In this document: in pieces, positions 44,678-55,449 of the stretch
How the letters are laid out: the number at the start of each line of letters is the position of its first letter
How positions within the stretch are numbered: the stretch's first letter is position 1
Source: Vandiemenella viatica
Lineage: Eukaryota > Arthropoda > Insecta > Orthoptera > Morabidae
Length of the DNA: 64,000 nt
Direction: 5' to 3'
Assembly (NCBI GenBank): GCA_031002005.1
Contig: CM061918.1
Coordinates: 43,870,047 to 43,934,046, forward strand
Notes under the pieces: model-generated
What the model was told of the DNA's origin: nothing
The model's database searches: none
The model's input: the letters and a program-made list of their open reading frames with translations, nothing else
Made by a program: the position numbers and the translations under genes

Positions 44678-47156
44678 TTAGCTGCTGGTGGGTTCCGCTG
44701 ATTGCTGGCGCGCAAGAGAGGTGCGTGTTTCCCAGTTGTCCTGCTGCACTCTCATTTTCTGGATTGCTGGGCTCCAGGCTTTACTTAACTGAAATCCAGT
44801 ATCTCTGTTAACGAGGTCCTTCGAGATACGAATTTCGATAGCTTCCGAGAAAACACTGTCCCAATAACCTCTCGTACGCGCAAGAATTCTTGCTGCTTTG
44901 AAATTAAAGCCATGTCCCGTGTCAATACTGTGTTCAGCAACCGCTGACTTGTCGATCTGGCCCAGGCGGACGTTGCGCGCATGTTCGGCGCACCTTTGGT
45001 CAATACATCGTGTTGTTTGTCCGATGTAAGCCTTTCCGCATTCGCAAGGAATGCGATATACGCCAGGTGTTCGTAAGGCTATATCGTCCTTGGGTGACCG
45101 CAGTATATTCCTAATTTTGGCCGTTGGTCGGAAAATGGTTTTAATGCCACATTTACTTAAAATTCTGCCAATCTTAGCGGTAGTCGTTCCGACATAAGGA
45201 AGGAAGGCGAAGCGGCTCGGGTCTTCCCGCTGTCGTATTTTCCTCCTTCCTGCTCGTGTGCAAACCGAGTTTATTAACGCCTCGTTGAAACCGTTCTTGC
45301 GGAAAGTTTCCCGTAAATGACACATTTCCGCCTGCAAACTATCCTTGTCACATAGAGTTCGCGCCCTGTGCACCAAGGTTTCCAGTACTGATCTGCGTTG
45401 GGCCGGGTGGTGGTGGCTGCGCGCGTTGAGATATAGATCAGTATGTGTTGGTTTCCTGTACACAGAATGACTTACAGTGCCATCAGCTCTCTTTTCGATC
45501 AAAATATCCAAAAATGGAAGGCGGCCATTCCTCTCCATCTCCATTGTAAATTTAATGTTTCCGTTGATCCCATTAAGATGTTGTAAAAATTCTTGTAGAC
45601 TATTGATACCATGCGGCCATACTATAAACGTGTCGTCAACATAACGAAAGAAACAGGTTGGCTGTTTTGGGGCACTTGCTAGAGCATGTTCTTCGAAATG
45701 TTCCATATAAAAATCGGCAATTGCTGGGGACAACGGCGAGCCCATAGCAACCCCATCAACCTGCTCGTAATATTCCTCATCGAATTGAAAGTAGGTTGAC
45801 TGGAGCACATGACGGAACAGTTCCACTTCCTTGGGAGAAAAGTGTTTCGCCAGCAACGCTAATGTGTCCGCTAGTGGCACATTCGTAAAAAGTGACACGA
45901 CATCGAAGCTGACCATGATGTCGTCTGCCCCCAGTCGAAGATCTTTCAACACGTTTATGAACTCAGCAGAGTTCCTCACATGGTGGGGACTTTTTCCCAC
46001 GAGTGGTGATCGTCTGCTTGTTAGATATTTTGCCAGTTGGTAAGTAGGTGAGCTTATAGCACTCACTATCGGGCGTAAAGGAGTACCATCCTTATGTATC
46101 TTTGGCAGCCCATACAATCTAGGTGGAACCGGTGCTCGTGGCTGGAGGCGCTTGCTTGTTTCGGCGTCTATTCCTGATTCTTTCAATAGCATTACAGTTT
46201 TCCCTCGCCAATACCGCAGTAGGATCCTTAGTGAGTCTCCTATAGGCGTCGTCATTTAACATCTGCGACAACTTCTGCCTGTATTCATCCGAGTTAAGGA
46301 TGACGGTCGAATTTCCTTTGTCTGCAGGGAGGATAATGATGTCCATATCCTCTCGTAGCGTTCGAATAGCCTTGCGTTCAGAAATATTTGCCTTCGGAGG
46401 TTTAGCCCTGCATAATATCCTACAAGCTTCCCTCCTAATTTCCTCAGCAGCGTCGGATGGAAGACCCCTGACGGCTTGCTCAACGCCGCTAATGATTTCC
46501 CTTGTGGGAATCTCTCTTGGAACCGGTGCGAAGTTTAGTCCTTTGGATAACACGGATATCGTTGCGTCGTCAAGATTTTTTCCAGAGAGATTCACTATAG
46601 TTCTGAGTTCAGGCGAAGACTGAGGACGTTGCCTCCCTGGAAGTTTTTCATATTTAGCGCATTGGCTCGCCGTCGCTCGTCGTTGGTGTATCAGGCTGCT
46701 GGCTGTTGTAACACCGTCAACCCATTCCCAAGCGTCACGGGACAGTATTCCAGAAAGACGCAGATGGCACTGAAGAAGAACCTTGGAGGTTTTGTCCAGC
46801 TCGGATCTCGTGAAGTGAACCCTCTCCCTAACGATGGCGGAGCTTGCTCGTCGAAGAATCCTCTTGACCGCGGCTGATGATATTGGGTGACGTATCTCTG
46901 CGAAATGTGGCACGACATCATTGTCCCGGCAGCGCTGAAGAAAGGCCAGCGTGGAAAGCAGCTTTGCCTTCTTCTTTCGAAGTTTTTCCAACAGCCGGAC
47001 GCTGCGAAAGATATCCTCCCCGTAGAGGTTAACTATGTAAGACTGGAGATTTTCTCGGCGTTGTAAATGAATAAAATTTTCTCGGGTAACTAGCCGAGTT
47101 AGTCCATCGTTTGACCACGACGTTTCGGCGGTCACAAACTCTGCCGCCATTGTCAA
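44678..47156 (-). pseudogene. Penelope-like protein (RT + GIY-YIG), copy 1, one frameshift
   Basis: Encodes a PLE polyprotein that would copy RNA into DNA at cut sites. The N-terminal frame starts at 47156 within the pLTR-like end ('MTMAAEFVTAETSW') and includes 'LRKKKAKLLSTLAFLQRC' and the reverse-transcriptase entry motif 'IILPADKGNSTVIL'. One extra base in the CCC run at about 46202-46204 shifts the frame ('TAVLAR' then a junk tail). The second frame (46255-44678) carries 'YGLPKIHKDGTPLRPI', 'MVSFDVVSLFTNVP', 'GVAMGSPLSPAIADF', the catalytic 'FFRYVDDTFIVW' and a C-terminal GIY-YIG domain ('GVYRIPCECGKAYIGQTT', 'CAEHARNVRLG'). All key residues appear kept. The 1-base insertion is the only lesion that I can see. 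Confidence 0.9.
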
Positions 47157-47443
47157 GTGACTGCTGCCGGTAGGTTATTGAGGTGCTTATATATCACGCG
47201 AAGTCCGCGCTACGTCATCCTTTTTCCGGTCGGCCAATGGCTAGTGACGGGAAACGTTGGCCACTAGCGGGAAGCGTTCCTATTGGCGGAAGCCATTAGC
47301 TGCTGGTGGGTTCCGCTGATTGCTGGCGCGCAAGAGAGGTGCGTGTTTCCCAGTTGTCCTGCTGCACTCTCATTTTCTGGATTGCTGGGCTCCAGGCTTT
47401 ACTTAACTGAAATCCAGTATCTCTGTTAACGAGGTCCTTCGAG
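47069..47443 (-). repeat. Partial upstream PLE unit (C-terminal codons plus pLTR)
   Basis: Nearly identical to 44452-44824 and in the same orientation: the last codons of the PLE protein, its stop, the 'TATATAAG' promoter region and the 'GACGTTTCGGCGGTC' end. It forms a direct-repeat unit upstream of copy 1, as PLEs often do, and breaks at 'TTCGAG', where the + strand copy begins with the shared bases GAG. Confidence 0.85.
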
Positions 47444-50268
47444 TTAACCTCTACGGGGAGGATATCTTCCGCAGCGTCCGGCTGTTGGAAAAACTTATTT
47501 ATTTATTTATTATTTATTTATCAATCTTGTTCCATGGATCCCTGCTGAGGAAGTACCTCTGGGATGTGAAACATGTCATTGTTGATACATATACACATAA
47601 TATGAGTCATATCATAGTAAATATATATATATATATACATATTTTACAAATACAAGAAATAATAATAAACATACATTTTTGCAACTGAGTTTTGCTAACG
47701 TCATAATGAGTACAATTAATTATTTTCTTCAAATTCTTGAATGGAGTAGAAGGAGTTGCCAATAAGATAATCTCTAAGTTTTTGTTTGAATACATCTTTA
47801 TTATCTGAAAGCTGTTTTATACGATTAGGTAGTTTATTAAACAGATGTATCCCAGAATAATTAACTCCTCTTTGTACTAATGACAGAGATGTTTGTGTTT
47901 TATGCAAGTTATTTCTGTTTCTTGTATTGAAACTGTGTACCTGTGAATTAGGTGTAAACAGGTTCTTCGAAAGAAGAAGGCAAAGCTGCTTTCCACGCTG
48001 GCCTTTCTTCAGCGCTGCCGGGACAACGATGTCGTGCCACATTTCGCAGAGATACGTCAACCAATATCATCAGCCGCGGTCAAGAGGATTCTTCGACGAG
48101 CAAGCTCCGCCATCGTTAGGGAGAGGGTTCACTTCACGAGATCCGAGCTGGACAAAACCTCCAAGGTTCTTCTTCAGTGCCATCTGCGTCTTTCTGGAAT
48201 ACTGTCCCGTGACGCTTGGGAATGGGTTGACGGTGTTACAACAGCCAGCAGCCTGATACACCAACGACGAGCGACGGCGAGCCAATACGCTAAATATGAA
48301 AAACTTCCAAGGAGCCAACGTCCTCAGTCTTCGCCTGAACTCAGAACTATAGTGAATCTCTCTGGAAAAAATCTTGACGACGCAACGATATCCGTGTTAT
48401 CCAAAGGACTAAACTTCGCACCGGTTCCAAGAGAGATTCCCACAAGGTAAATCATTAGCGGCGTTGAGCAAGCCATCAGGGGTCTTCCATCCGACGCTGC
48501 TGAGGAAATTAGGAGGGAAGCTTGTAGGATATTATGCAGGGCTAAACCTCCGAAGGCAAATATTTCTGAACGCAAGGCTATTCGAACGCTACGAGAGGAT
48601 ATGGACATCATTATCCTCCCTGCAGACAAAGGAAATTCGACCGTCATCCTTAACTCGGATGAATACAGGCAGAAGTTGTCGCAGATGTTAAATGACGACG
48701 CCTATAGGAGACTCACTAAGGATCCTACTGCGGTATTGGCGAGGAAAACTGTAATGCTATTGAAAGAATCAGGAATAGACGCCGAAACAAGCAAGCGCCT
48801 CCAGCCACGAGCACCGGTTCCACCTAGATTGTATGGGCTGCCAAAGATACATAAGGATGGTACTCCTTTACGCCCGATAGTGAGTGCTATAAGCTCACCT
48901 ACTTACCAACTGGCAAAATATCTAACAAGCAGACGATCACCACTCGTGGGAAAAAGTCCCCACCATGTGAGGAACTCTGCTGAGTTCATAAACGTGTTGA
49001 AAGATCTTCGACTGGGGGCAGACGACATCATGGTCAGCTTCGATGTCGTGTCACTTTTTACGAATGTGCCACTAGCGGACACATTAGCGTTGCTGGCGAA
49101 ACACTTTTCTCCCAAGGAAGTGGAACTGTTCCGTCATGTGCTCCAGTCAACCTACTTTCAATTCGATGAGGAATATTACGAGCAGGTTGATGGGGTTGCT
49201 ATGGGCTCGCCGTTGTCCCCAGCAATTGCCGATTTTTATATGGAACATTTCGAAGAACATGCTCTAGCAAGTGCCCCAAAACAGCCAACCTGTTTCTTTC
49301 GTTATGTTGACGACACGTTTATAGTATGGCCGCATGGTATCAATAGTCTACAAGAATTTTTACAACATCTTAATGGGATCAACGGAAACATTAAATTTAC
49401 AATGGAGATGGAGAGGAATGGCCGCCTTCCATTTTTGGATATTTTGATCGAAAAGAGAGCTGATGGCACTGTAAGTCATTCTGTGTACAGGAAACCAACA
49501 CATACTGATCTATATCTCAACGCGCGCAGCCACCACCACCCGGCCCAACGCAGATCAGTACTGGAAACCTTGGTGCACAGGGCGCGAACTCTATGTGACA
49601 AGGATAGTTTGCAGGCGGAAATGTGTCATTTACGGGAAACTTTCCGCAAGAACGGTTTCAACGAGGCGTTAATAAACTCGGTTTGCACACGAGCAGGAAG
49701 GAGGAAAATACGACAGCGGGAAGACCCGAGCCGCTTCGCCTTCCTTCCTTATGTCGGAACGACTACCGCTAAGATTGGCAGAATTTTAAGTAAATGTGGC
49801 ATTAAAACCATTTTCCGACCAACGGCCAAAATTAGGAATATACTGCGGTCACCCAAGGACGATATAGCCTTACGAACACCTGGCGTATATCGCATTCCTT
49901 GCGAATGCGGAAAGGCTTACATCGGACAAACAACACGATGTATTGACCAAAGGTGCGCCGAACATGCGCGCAACGTCCGCCTGGGCCAGATCGACAAGTC
50001 AGCGGTTGCTGAACACAGTATTGACACGGGACATGGCTTTAATTTCAAAGCAGCAAGAATTCTTGCGCGTACGAGAGGTTATTGGGACAGTGTTTTCTCG
50101 GAAGCTATCGAAATTCGTATCTCGAAGGACCTCGTTAACAGAGATACTGGATTTCAGTTAAGTAAAGCCTGGAGCCCAGCAATCCAGAAAATGAGAGTGC
50201 AGCAGGACAACTGGGAAACACGCACCTCTCTTGCGCGCCAGCAATCAGCGGAACCCACCAGCAGCTAA
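47444..50268 (+). pseudogene. Penelope-like protein (RT + GIY-YIG), copy 2, nonsense plus LINE insertion
   Basis: The + strand twin of copy 1, 5'-truncated. It starts mid-protein as 'VNLYGEDIFRSVRLLEKL' (47444-47496), is cut by a 468-base LINE fragment, resumes at 47965, and reads open from 48034 to a TAA at 48448-48450. Copy 1 has GAA at that codon (G to T change). From 48601 a 555-codon frame is open to 50268. In it, RT motif residues are Asp148 ('VSFDVVSLF') and the YVDD pair at 235-238 (preceded by 'CFFR'). The GIY-YIG domain lies at about 428-475 ('GVYRIPCECGKAYIG', with Cys434 and Cys436). Copy 1's frameshift is absent here. Confidence 0.9.
47497..47964 (-). mobile_element. LINE-D 3' fragment inserted in PLE copy 2
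   Basis: On the minus strand, the frame over 47950-47716 reads 'VHSFNTRNRNNLHKTQTSLS', 'LVQRGVNYSGIHLFNKLPNR', 'IKQLSDNKDVFKQKLRDYL' and 'NSFYSIQEF', the C-terminal end common to a CR1/Jockey-type LINE. The 3' untranslated part includes 'CCATGGAACAAGATTG' and ends in TAAATAAATAAATA repeats. CTT borders both sides (47494-47496, 47965-47967), a possible 3-bp target duplication. It is a separate family from LINE-A and LINE-B. Confidence 0.85.
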
Positions 50269-50526
50269 TGGCTTCCGCCAATAGGAATGCTTCCCGCTAG
50301 TGGCCAACGTTTCCCGTCACTAGCCATTGGCCGACCGGAAAAAGGATGACGTAGCGCGGACTTCGCGTGATATATAAGCACCTCAATAACCTACCGGCAG
50401 CAGTCACTTGACAATGGCGGCAGAGTTTGTGACCGCCGAAACGTCGTGGTCAAACGATGGACTAACTCGGCTAGTTACCCGAGAAAATTTTATTCATTTA
50501 CAACGCCGAGAAAATCTCCAGTCTTA
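50269..50526 (+). repeat. PLE 3' end / pLTR with hammerhead-like core
   Basis: After the stop of copy 2 comes GC-rich sequence. It contains a TATA/Inr promoter and the series 'CTTGACAAT', stem GGCGG (50416-50420) ... CCGCC (50433-50437), then GAAAC and 'GTCGTGGTC'. It continues with the inverted repeat CTCGG GTAACTAG CCGAG (in reverse sense) and 'AATTTTATTCATTTACAACG'. The order core - stem II - GAAA resembles the hammerhead ribozymes reported in PLEs, but two core bases differ (see findings). Confidence 0.7.
50371..50403 (+). promoter_or_regulatory. PLE internal core promoter (TATA + Inr)
   Basis: TATATAAG (50371-50378) and an initiator-like GCAGTC about 30 bases on. In copy 1 the mirror site is near 44572. 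Transcripts starting here would begin just upstream of the next unit's reading frame, which opens inside the pLTR. Confidence 0.6.
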
Positions 50527-50539
50527 AATGCTGACAATG

Positions 50540-52014
50540 TCATCGTCAGTGACTTCATACAGGTCATCAAGGTCAAGCCACTCATTAAAATCCTCATCAG
50601 TTGCATCTATACATTCAGGGATTTGTTTCAGCAAAGGCAACATACTGTCAATGTTTTCTGTGCTAATTTCTTCATTGCCAGAATATCTCTCTGTCTCCTC
50701 ACATAACAGACTTTTCCACAGTTTTGCAATTGTATGTGTCCCAACATTTTCCCTACACTGTGCCAAAATGTAAGCCACGTCTTTCAGATTTAATTGATGC
50801 AACTTCACAATCATATCTTCTGCTAGGTCAATAGTGTCAATCAAAGATAACAAAAGCTCTCTACGGATTTTTTTTTTTTTACACCTCCAACACATCTTGG
50901 TCCATTGGCTGACAAATAGATGTAACATTTGGTGGCAGGAACAATGCTCTTATTTCTCCATCTCGCAGTTCATTTTCACTGGGATGAGTGGGAGCATTAT
51001 CTAATAGTAAAATGGCTTTTCTTGGAAAGTGCTTTTCCTTTAAAAACTATTCAACGTTTGGTTCAAAGTCGCTAAAAACCATTCTTTAAAAATTTCTGAG
51101 CTCATCCAAGTGCTTTTTTGGTTATAATATTTGACTGTCAAAGCATGTTTTGAAACATTTTTGAAAGGTTCTTTGATTTCCCAATCATAACAATTTTAAA
51201 CTTTAGGATTCTGGTAGCATTACTGCAAGAAAGATTTGTTATTCTTTCCTTACTTCGCTTGTACCCTGGAGCTGCTGCTTCAGTCAGAGCTGCAAGTGTT
51301 TTGCTTGGCAGCATTTTATAAATTAGGCTGCTTTCGTCACAGTTAAACAGCAGTTCTCCCAGTCACACTTTCACTATCAATTAAATCATGGAACTTTTCT
51401 CTAAAAATGTGTGGTGATTCATTATTAGCTGAGAGTTTTTCTCCGCAAATATTGAGTTGTCAAATTCCATACCTCTTCTTCCAGCGATCCAGCCAGCCAA
51501 TGCTAGCTGTAAAGTCAGGGTCGCCTTCATTAAACTCCTTTTGGAATTGCAGGGCTTTTTGATTCAATATCAGTCCAGATATTGGCACACCTTTATCCCT
51601 ATTATGGGTGAACCAAAGATACAAAGCCTCACTAACTTTTTGGTACTCACATGGTTTGATGGTTTTCCTTTTTTCTAAGGCTTTGGATGTCCCTCTTTCT
51701 GAACACCATTTTTCTATTTCCACTCTGTTTCTCTTCCAATCACCTACAGTTACACGTCCAACACCACAATCTTGGGCCACTTTTAATGTTGATTCACCTT
51801 TCTCGAGTCTCTTAATTGCCTTCAGTTTACCTTCCACAGACACCAAAACACTCATTCTTTTCGAATACATCACAAAAAAAGAAGATACAGTAGGGGAAAT
51901 AATAACCACACAGATACACACGGTGTGGCCTAAGACAGTTGCGATAATGTATGCAGTCAGACCTTTACTGAAACAATGACCGGGTCCCAGCAGAAAGTTG
52001 TATTCACAGCACAT
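50540..52014 (-). pseudogene. Tigger/Jerky-type transposase pseudogene
   Basis: The minus-strand frame from 52014 includes 'MSVLVSVEGKLKAIKRLEKG', 'VAQDCGVGRVTVGDWKRN' (Pipsqueak-like helix-turn-helix), a CENP-B-type DNA-binding domain ('PISGLILNQKALQFQKEFNE', 'ASIGWLDRWKKRYGI') and ends at 51460. The 530 bases after it hold broken DDE-domain pieces (for example '[16 protein letters not shown]' near 50950). A last frame 50928-50540 gives 'KKKIRRELLLSLI' and 'DLYEVTDDDIVSI'. Several stops and frameshifts show long decay before or after the PLE insertion. Confidence 0.85.
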
Positions 52015-54991
52015 GACTCATTGTTGTTTGACCCACTAGAGTACAGTCGGGTGTAAAAATAAATGGTTCGCTGGGAAGGAAAATAGATTTACAGTGTGTG
52101 TGTGTCTTACGAGTTGGATAACAATGAATGTCAGTTAAGCAAATGTCAGTTAGGAGAGGCTCTACTGTACTATGAACAAAGAAATAGAATTTGCAAACTT
52201 AATAGAGATACACAAACCATAAGTAATAATTGGAGTAGAGAGTTAGTTAAAAGAAGAAATACTAGACAGTGAGGTTTTTCCTGATGTTTACAGAGTGTAC
52301 TGCAGAGATAGAGGAGCAATTGGTGGCGGAGTTTTCATACTAGTTAGCAAAAACTACCACAGTTCACTGGCATTCATAGATCAAAACCATGAGTTACTTG
52401 GGGTAGATTTGTGGGGTAATAAAAAAGAAAAAATCAGTGTGTTGGCTGTTTACCACAGTGGAAAAAATGACAGAAGAAGATGAGGCTCTTGGGGAGAAAT
52501 TAAATTCATACTCAGATTTCAGAGGTGGGGATTTTAAAGTTACCAGGTGTTAACTGGGAAGAAAATAAGACAAATAACACAAGGGAACAAAGATTTGCAA
52601 ATATGTTAGTAAGGGAAGGAGGATTTACACAAGTGATTGAGCAAAACACTAGGGGACAAAATATTTTGGATATATTTCTAATTACGCCCGATGAAAACCT
52701 TGTGGGGTGTTAAGTAACGGAAGGAATAAGTGATCATGATGCAGTTATGATGGATATTAGAAGATTCAGTAAACCAGAAGCCAAAATTGAAGCGGGAAAT
52801 AGGTACAATTATAAAAAGACACAGGTTTCAAAATTGAAGAGATATTTCAGAGAACATTTCGGCAAATGGAAGGAATTCACAAGTACAGTAGAGTCAAGGT
52901 GGGAAGTGTTCAAGGAGATAATAAAAATGGGGGAAGGAAAATGTAATCCAAGGCAGAAAATAAAGAGAAGAAGAGAACCTATGTACTGTAATAGGGAAGT
53001 GAGGAGGTTAAAGAGGTTGGTACGAAGAGAACATAACAGAGTTAAGAGACAGCAGGGTATATTTAAAACAACTACACAAGGACTTAATAACAGCAAAGAA
53101 AGTGGCTAAAGATGGGTTTATGAAGAGTATTCTCAGTGCAGGAGGACCATTCACTGATGCATCTAGAAATTTCTATGGCTATATCAGGAAACTGAGGAGA
53201 AGGGAGGATGTAGAGGCACTTATAAATAAGGATGGAGAAGAAGTAACTGAGGATTTGAAAAAGGCAGAGATTTTAAGTAACTGGATTAGTGAAAGCATTA
53301 GGGACAATGAATCAGAAACGGGAGGGTCTAATTCGGGGAACGAGCTTAAATACACAATTAGAAATGAAGATAGTAAACAACTGGAAATTCATTGTGAGTA
53401 AATCATGAAGGAAATAAGAAAGCTGAAAAAAACATAAAGTGGCTGGTACTACAGATATCTTAAAGATAGCCGGATATGACATTGTACCTTATCTTGAAAT
53501 ATTATTTAAATTGAGTCTGGATACTTGCTGCTTCCCACAGGACTGGAAAAGTGCAATAGTAGTACCGGTACATAAAGGAGGGGTGAGAAATAGAGTTGAG
53601 AAATACAAGCCAATCAGTTTAACATCAGTGATGGGTAAATTAATGGAAAGATTGATATGTAACCACATCAGAAATATATGTGAGGAACATAAGTGGTTTT
53701 CAAGCAGGCAACATGGATTCAGACAAGGATATGGTTCAGGCAAGAATATTCATGCGAGTCTCAGTTGGTGGGATATATGCAAGATATATCAGATGAAATG
53801 GAAAAGGGAGGCCAAATTGATAGTGTAGCACTAGATCTGTCAAAGGCGTTTGACAGAGTGAGCCATAAAATGGAAGTAAATAACGTAAAAAACTATTGGA
53901 GTGGATGAGAAAGTGATTTGCTCGGTAGAAGAATTTTTAAAAGGTAGAAAACAGAAAGTTAGGTTAGGAAATTTAGTATCAAAAGAAGTGGAAGTAAAAA
54001 TGGGAGTGCCGCAGGGTAGCGTATTGGGACCATTGTTATTCATTATTCTAATGAATAATTGTGTTGATTGTTTACTATCTGAAATTAGATTATTTGCAGA
54101 TGACATAATGCTGTATAAAAGGACCAAAACGATAGAGGACTGTAAACAGTTGCAGGGTGATCTGGACAGGATATTTAGTTGGGTTGGGAAACATGGGATG
54201 AAGATAAATGCAAAGAAGAATCAGCTAATTAGATACACAAATAAAAACAAAAGGTTAATTATGAATATAAGGTGGGGGAAGAATTGCTTGCTGAAGACTT
54301 GAAATGTAAATATCTTGGCATTACATTTGATAACAAGCTTAACTGGGCAGGACACATTGGACAGGTGGTAGGAAAAGGTTTCAAAATCCTGCACTTGTTG
54401 GAGAGAGTGACGAGGGGATGTACAAGAGAAGTGAGGGAGTTGGGTTACAAAACTTTGGTCAGACCATTGCTCGAATATGGTAGTGTAGTATGGGACCCAC
54501 ATTTTGAGTATCAAATACAGGAGTTGGAGAGGGTGCAAAGAAGGGCTGCTAGATTTGTTTCTGGAAATTATCACAGAAAGCAATCAATGACAGATATGAT
54601 AAAGGAGCTGGAATGGGATTCATTGCAAGACAGGAGGAGGATGAGGAGGGTAATGGGAGTGTACAGGGCGTATACTGGCAATGAGGCATGGAAAGATATT
54701 GCAGTAGGTATGAAAAGTAGTTCATGGAAGGGAAAAGATGACCATGACCACAAGCTGGCACTTGATTTCAGGAACAAGGGTGTGGAAAGATTTTCTTTTT
54801 TAGGTAAGAATGTCATGGGTTGGAATGAGTTACCAAGGGGAATGATGACTAACCTACCGAAAACGTTAAAAGAATTTAAAGTTAAAATTTGTAGAGGGCA
54901 AATGTTGGTGAGTGAAGGATAGCTGGAAGTTGGGTGTGTAAGGAAATTGTCACCGGAGCGTGTGTGCTCCATTGCAATTAAATTAAATTAA

Positions 54992-55446
54992 ATTAAATAA
55001 ACACAATTCAAGCAATTTAATTTGATTTTCTGGTCATAAAAAATACTTATGCCATTCAAAGTTATTGACAACACAACCTGGCAGTGCCTGGTGAAGAATT
55101 CATATGCCAGGGAAGTCTCCATTTTTAGCCTTTAAAGTTTTGAAATAATTTATGTTAATGTTTATAATTATTTTTAGTAATTAATAGTTTGTTAATTGAC
55201 AAATGGACATTATACTGGTGAGTTTTGGATTATACAATGATTTGTACTAGATTTTGAGAGAAGAGCAATTGAAATCAAGCTCTCTTCCGTTATTTCTAAA
55301 AATACTAATTCGTCTACATACATTTCTTTTTGAAATATCGTCAAAATAAAACCAATAACCTAACTTTGTTAGAGGATAAATATTATTAAAATTGTGTTAA
55401 AGGACATAAATCTTTTTATTGCAATATTTATAACCGGTACTGTTAT
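54992..55446. other. Unassigned stretch
   Basis: AT-rich sequence after the LINE-A tail. No feature seen. Confidence 0.4.
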
Positions 55447-55449
55447 TTA

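Larger units (their letters stand above)
44452..50526. mobile_element. PLE compound: two head-to-head Penelope-like copies, 13-bp duplication
   Basis: The 6075-bp block is flanked by AATGCTGACAATG on both sides (44439-44451, 50527-50539), so it entered the Tigger as one unit. Content from left to right: a full minus-strand PLE (44452 to about 47156), a second minus-strand 3' piece (47069-47443), and a + strand PLE that begins abruptly at 47444 and runs to 50526. The left copy (to 47033) and the right copy (from 47444) form inverted arms of about 2.6 kb with very few differences. The spacer is about 410 bases. The block is distinctly GC-richer than its host DNA. Confidence 0.92.
43996..52167 (-). 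mobile_element. Tigger (pogo-type) transposon split by the PLE compound
   Basis: The ends are 'CAGTAGAGTCTCGCTTATCC' (43996) and 'GTTAGGAGAGGCTCTACTG' (to 52167), the standard Tigger-type termini, flanked by TA (43994-43995, 52168-52169). Without the 6.1-kb PLE insertion the element would be about 2.1 kb, a normal Tigger size. It sits inside LINE-A, whose sequence continues on both sides ('AACTATAGAAATA' and 'CTATGAACAAAGAAATAGAA'). Confidence 0.9.
43070..54991 (+). mobile_element. LINE-A copy interrupted by nested insertions
   Basis: A Jockey/CR1-group LINE, the longest copy here. Near 43285-43365 a broken frame 'RWGFTRHDLHLNSRGKEVL' resembles the end of an esterase-like ORF1 or the linker before the endonuclease. 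The sequence runs to 43568, resumes at 43956-43995 and again from 52168. Endonuclease pieces follow at 52295-52713 ('YCRDRGAIGGGVFILVSKNY', 'LPGVNWEEN') and reverse transcriptase at 53439-54302 (with 'GVPQGSVLGPLLFI' and an intact 'LFADDIMLYKR'). The C-terminal part lies at 54272-54922 ('LERVQRRAARFVSGN', 'WKGKDDHDHKLALDF'). It ends 'GTGTGCTCCATTGCAATT' and (AAATT)n at about 54960-54998. Multiple frameshifts make it dead. Confidence 0.88.

Noticed and set aside
46300..46877. Open frames antisense to PLE copy 1 (and twins at 48070-48647)
   Set aside because: They mirror the real PLE frame exactly in both copies and carry no family motifs of their own.
47716..48060. 114-codon minus frame as one gene
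   Set aside because: Only its C-terminal part is coding, from LINE-D. The first 30 or so codons are PLE sequence in antisense.
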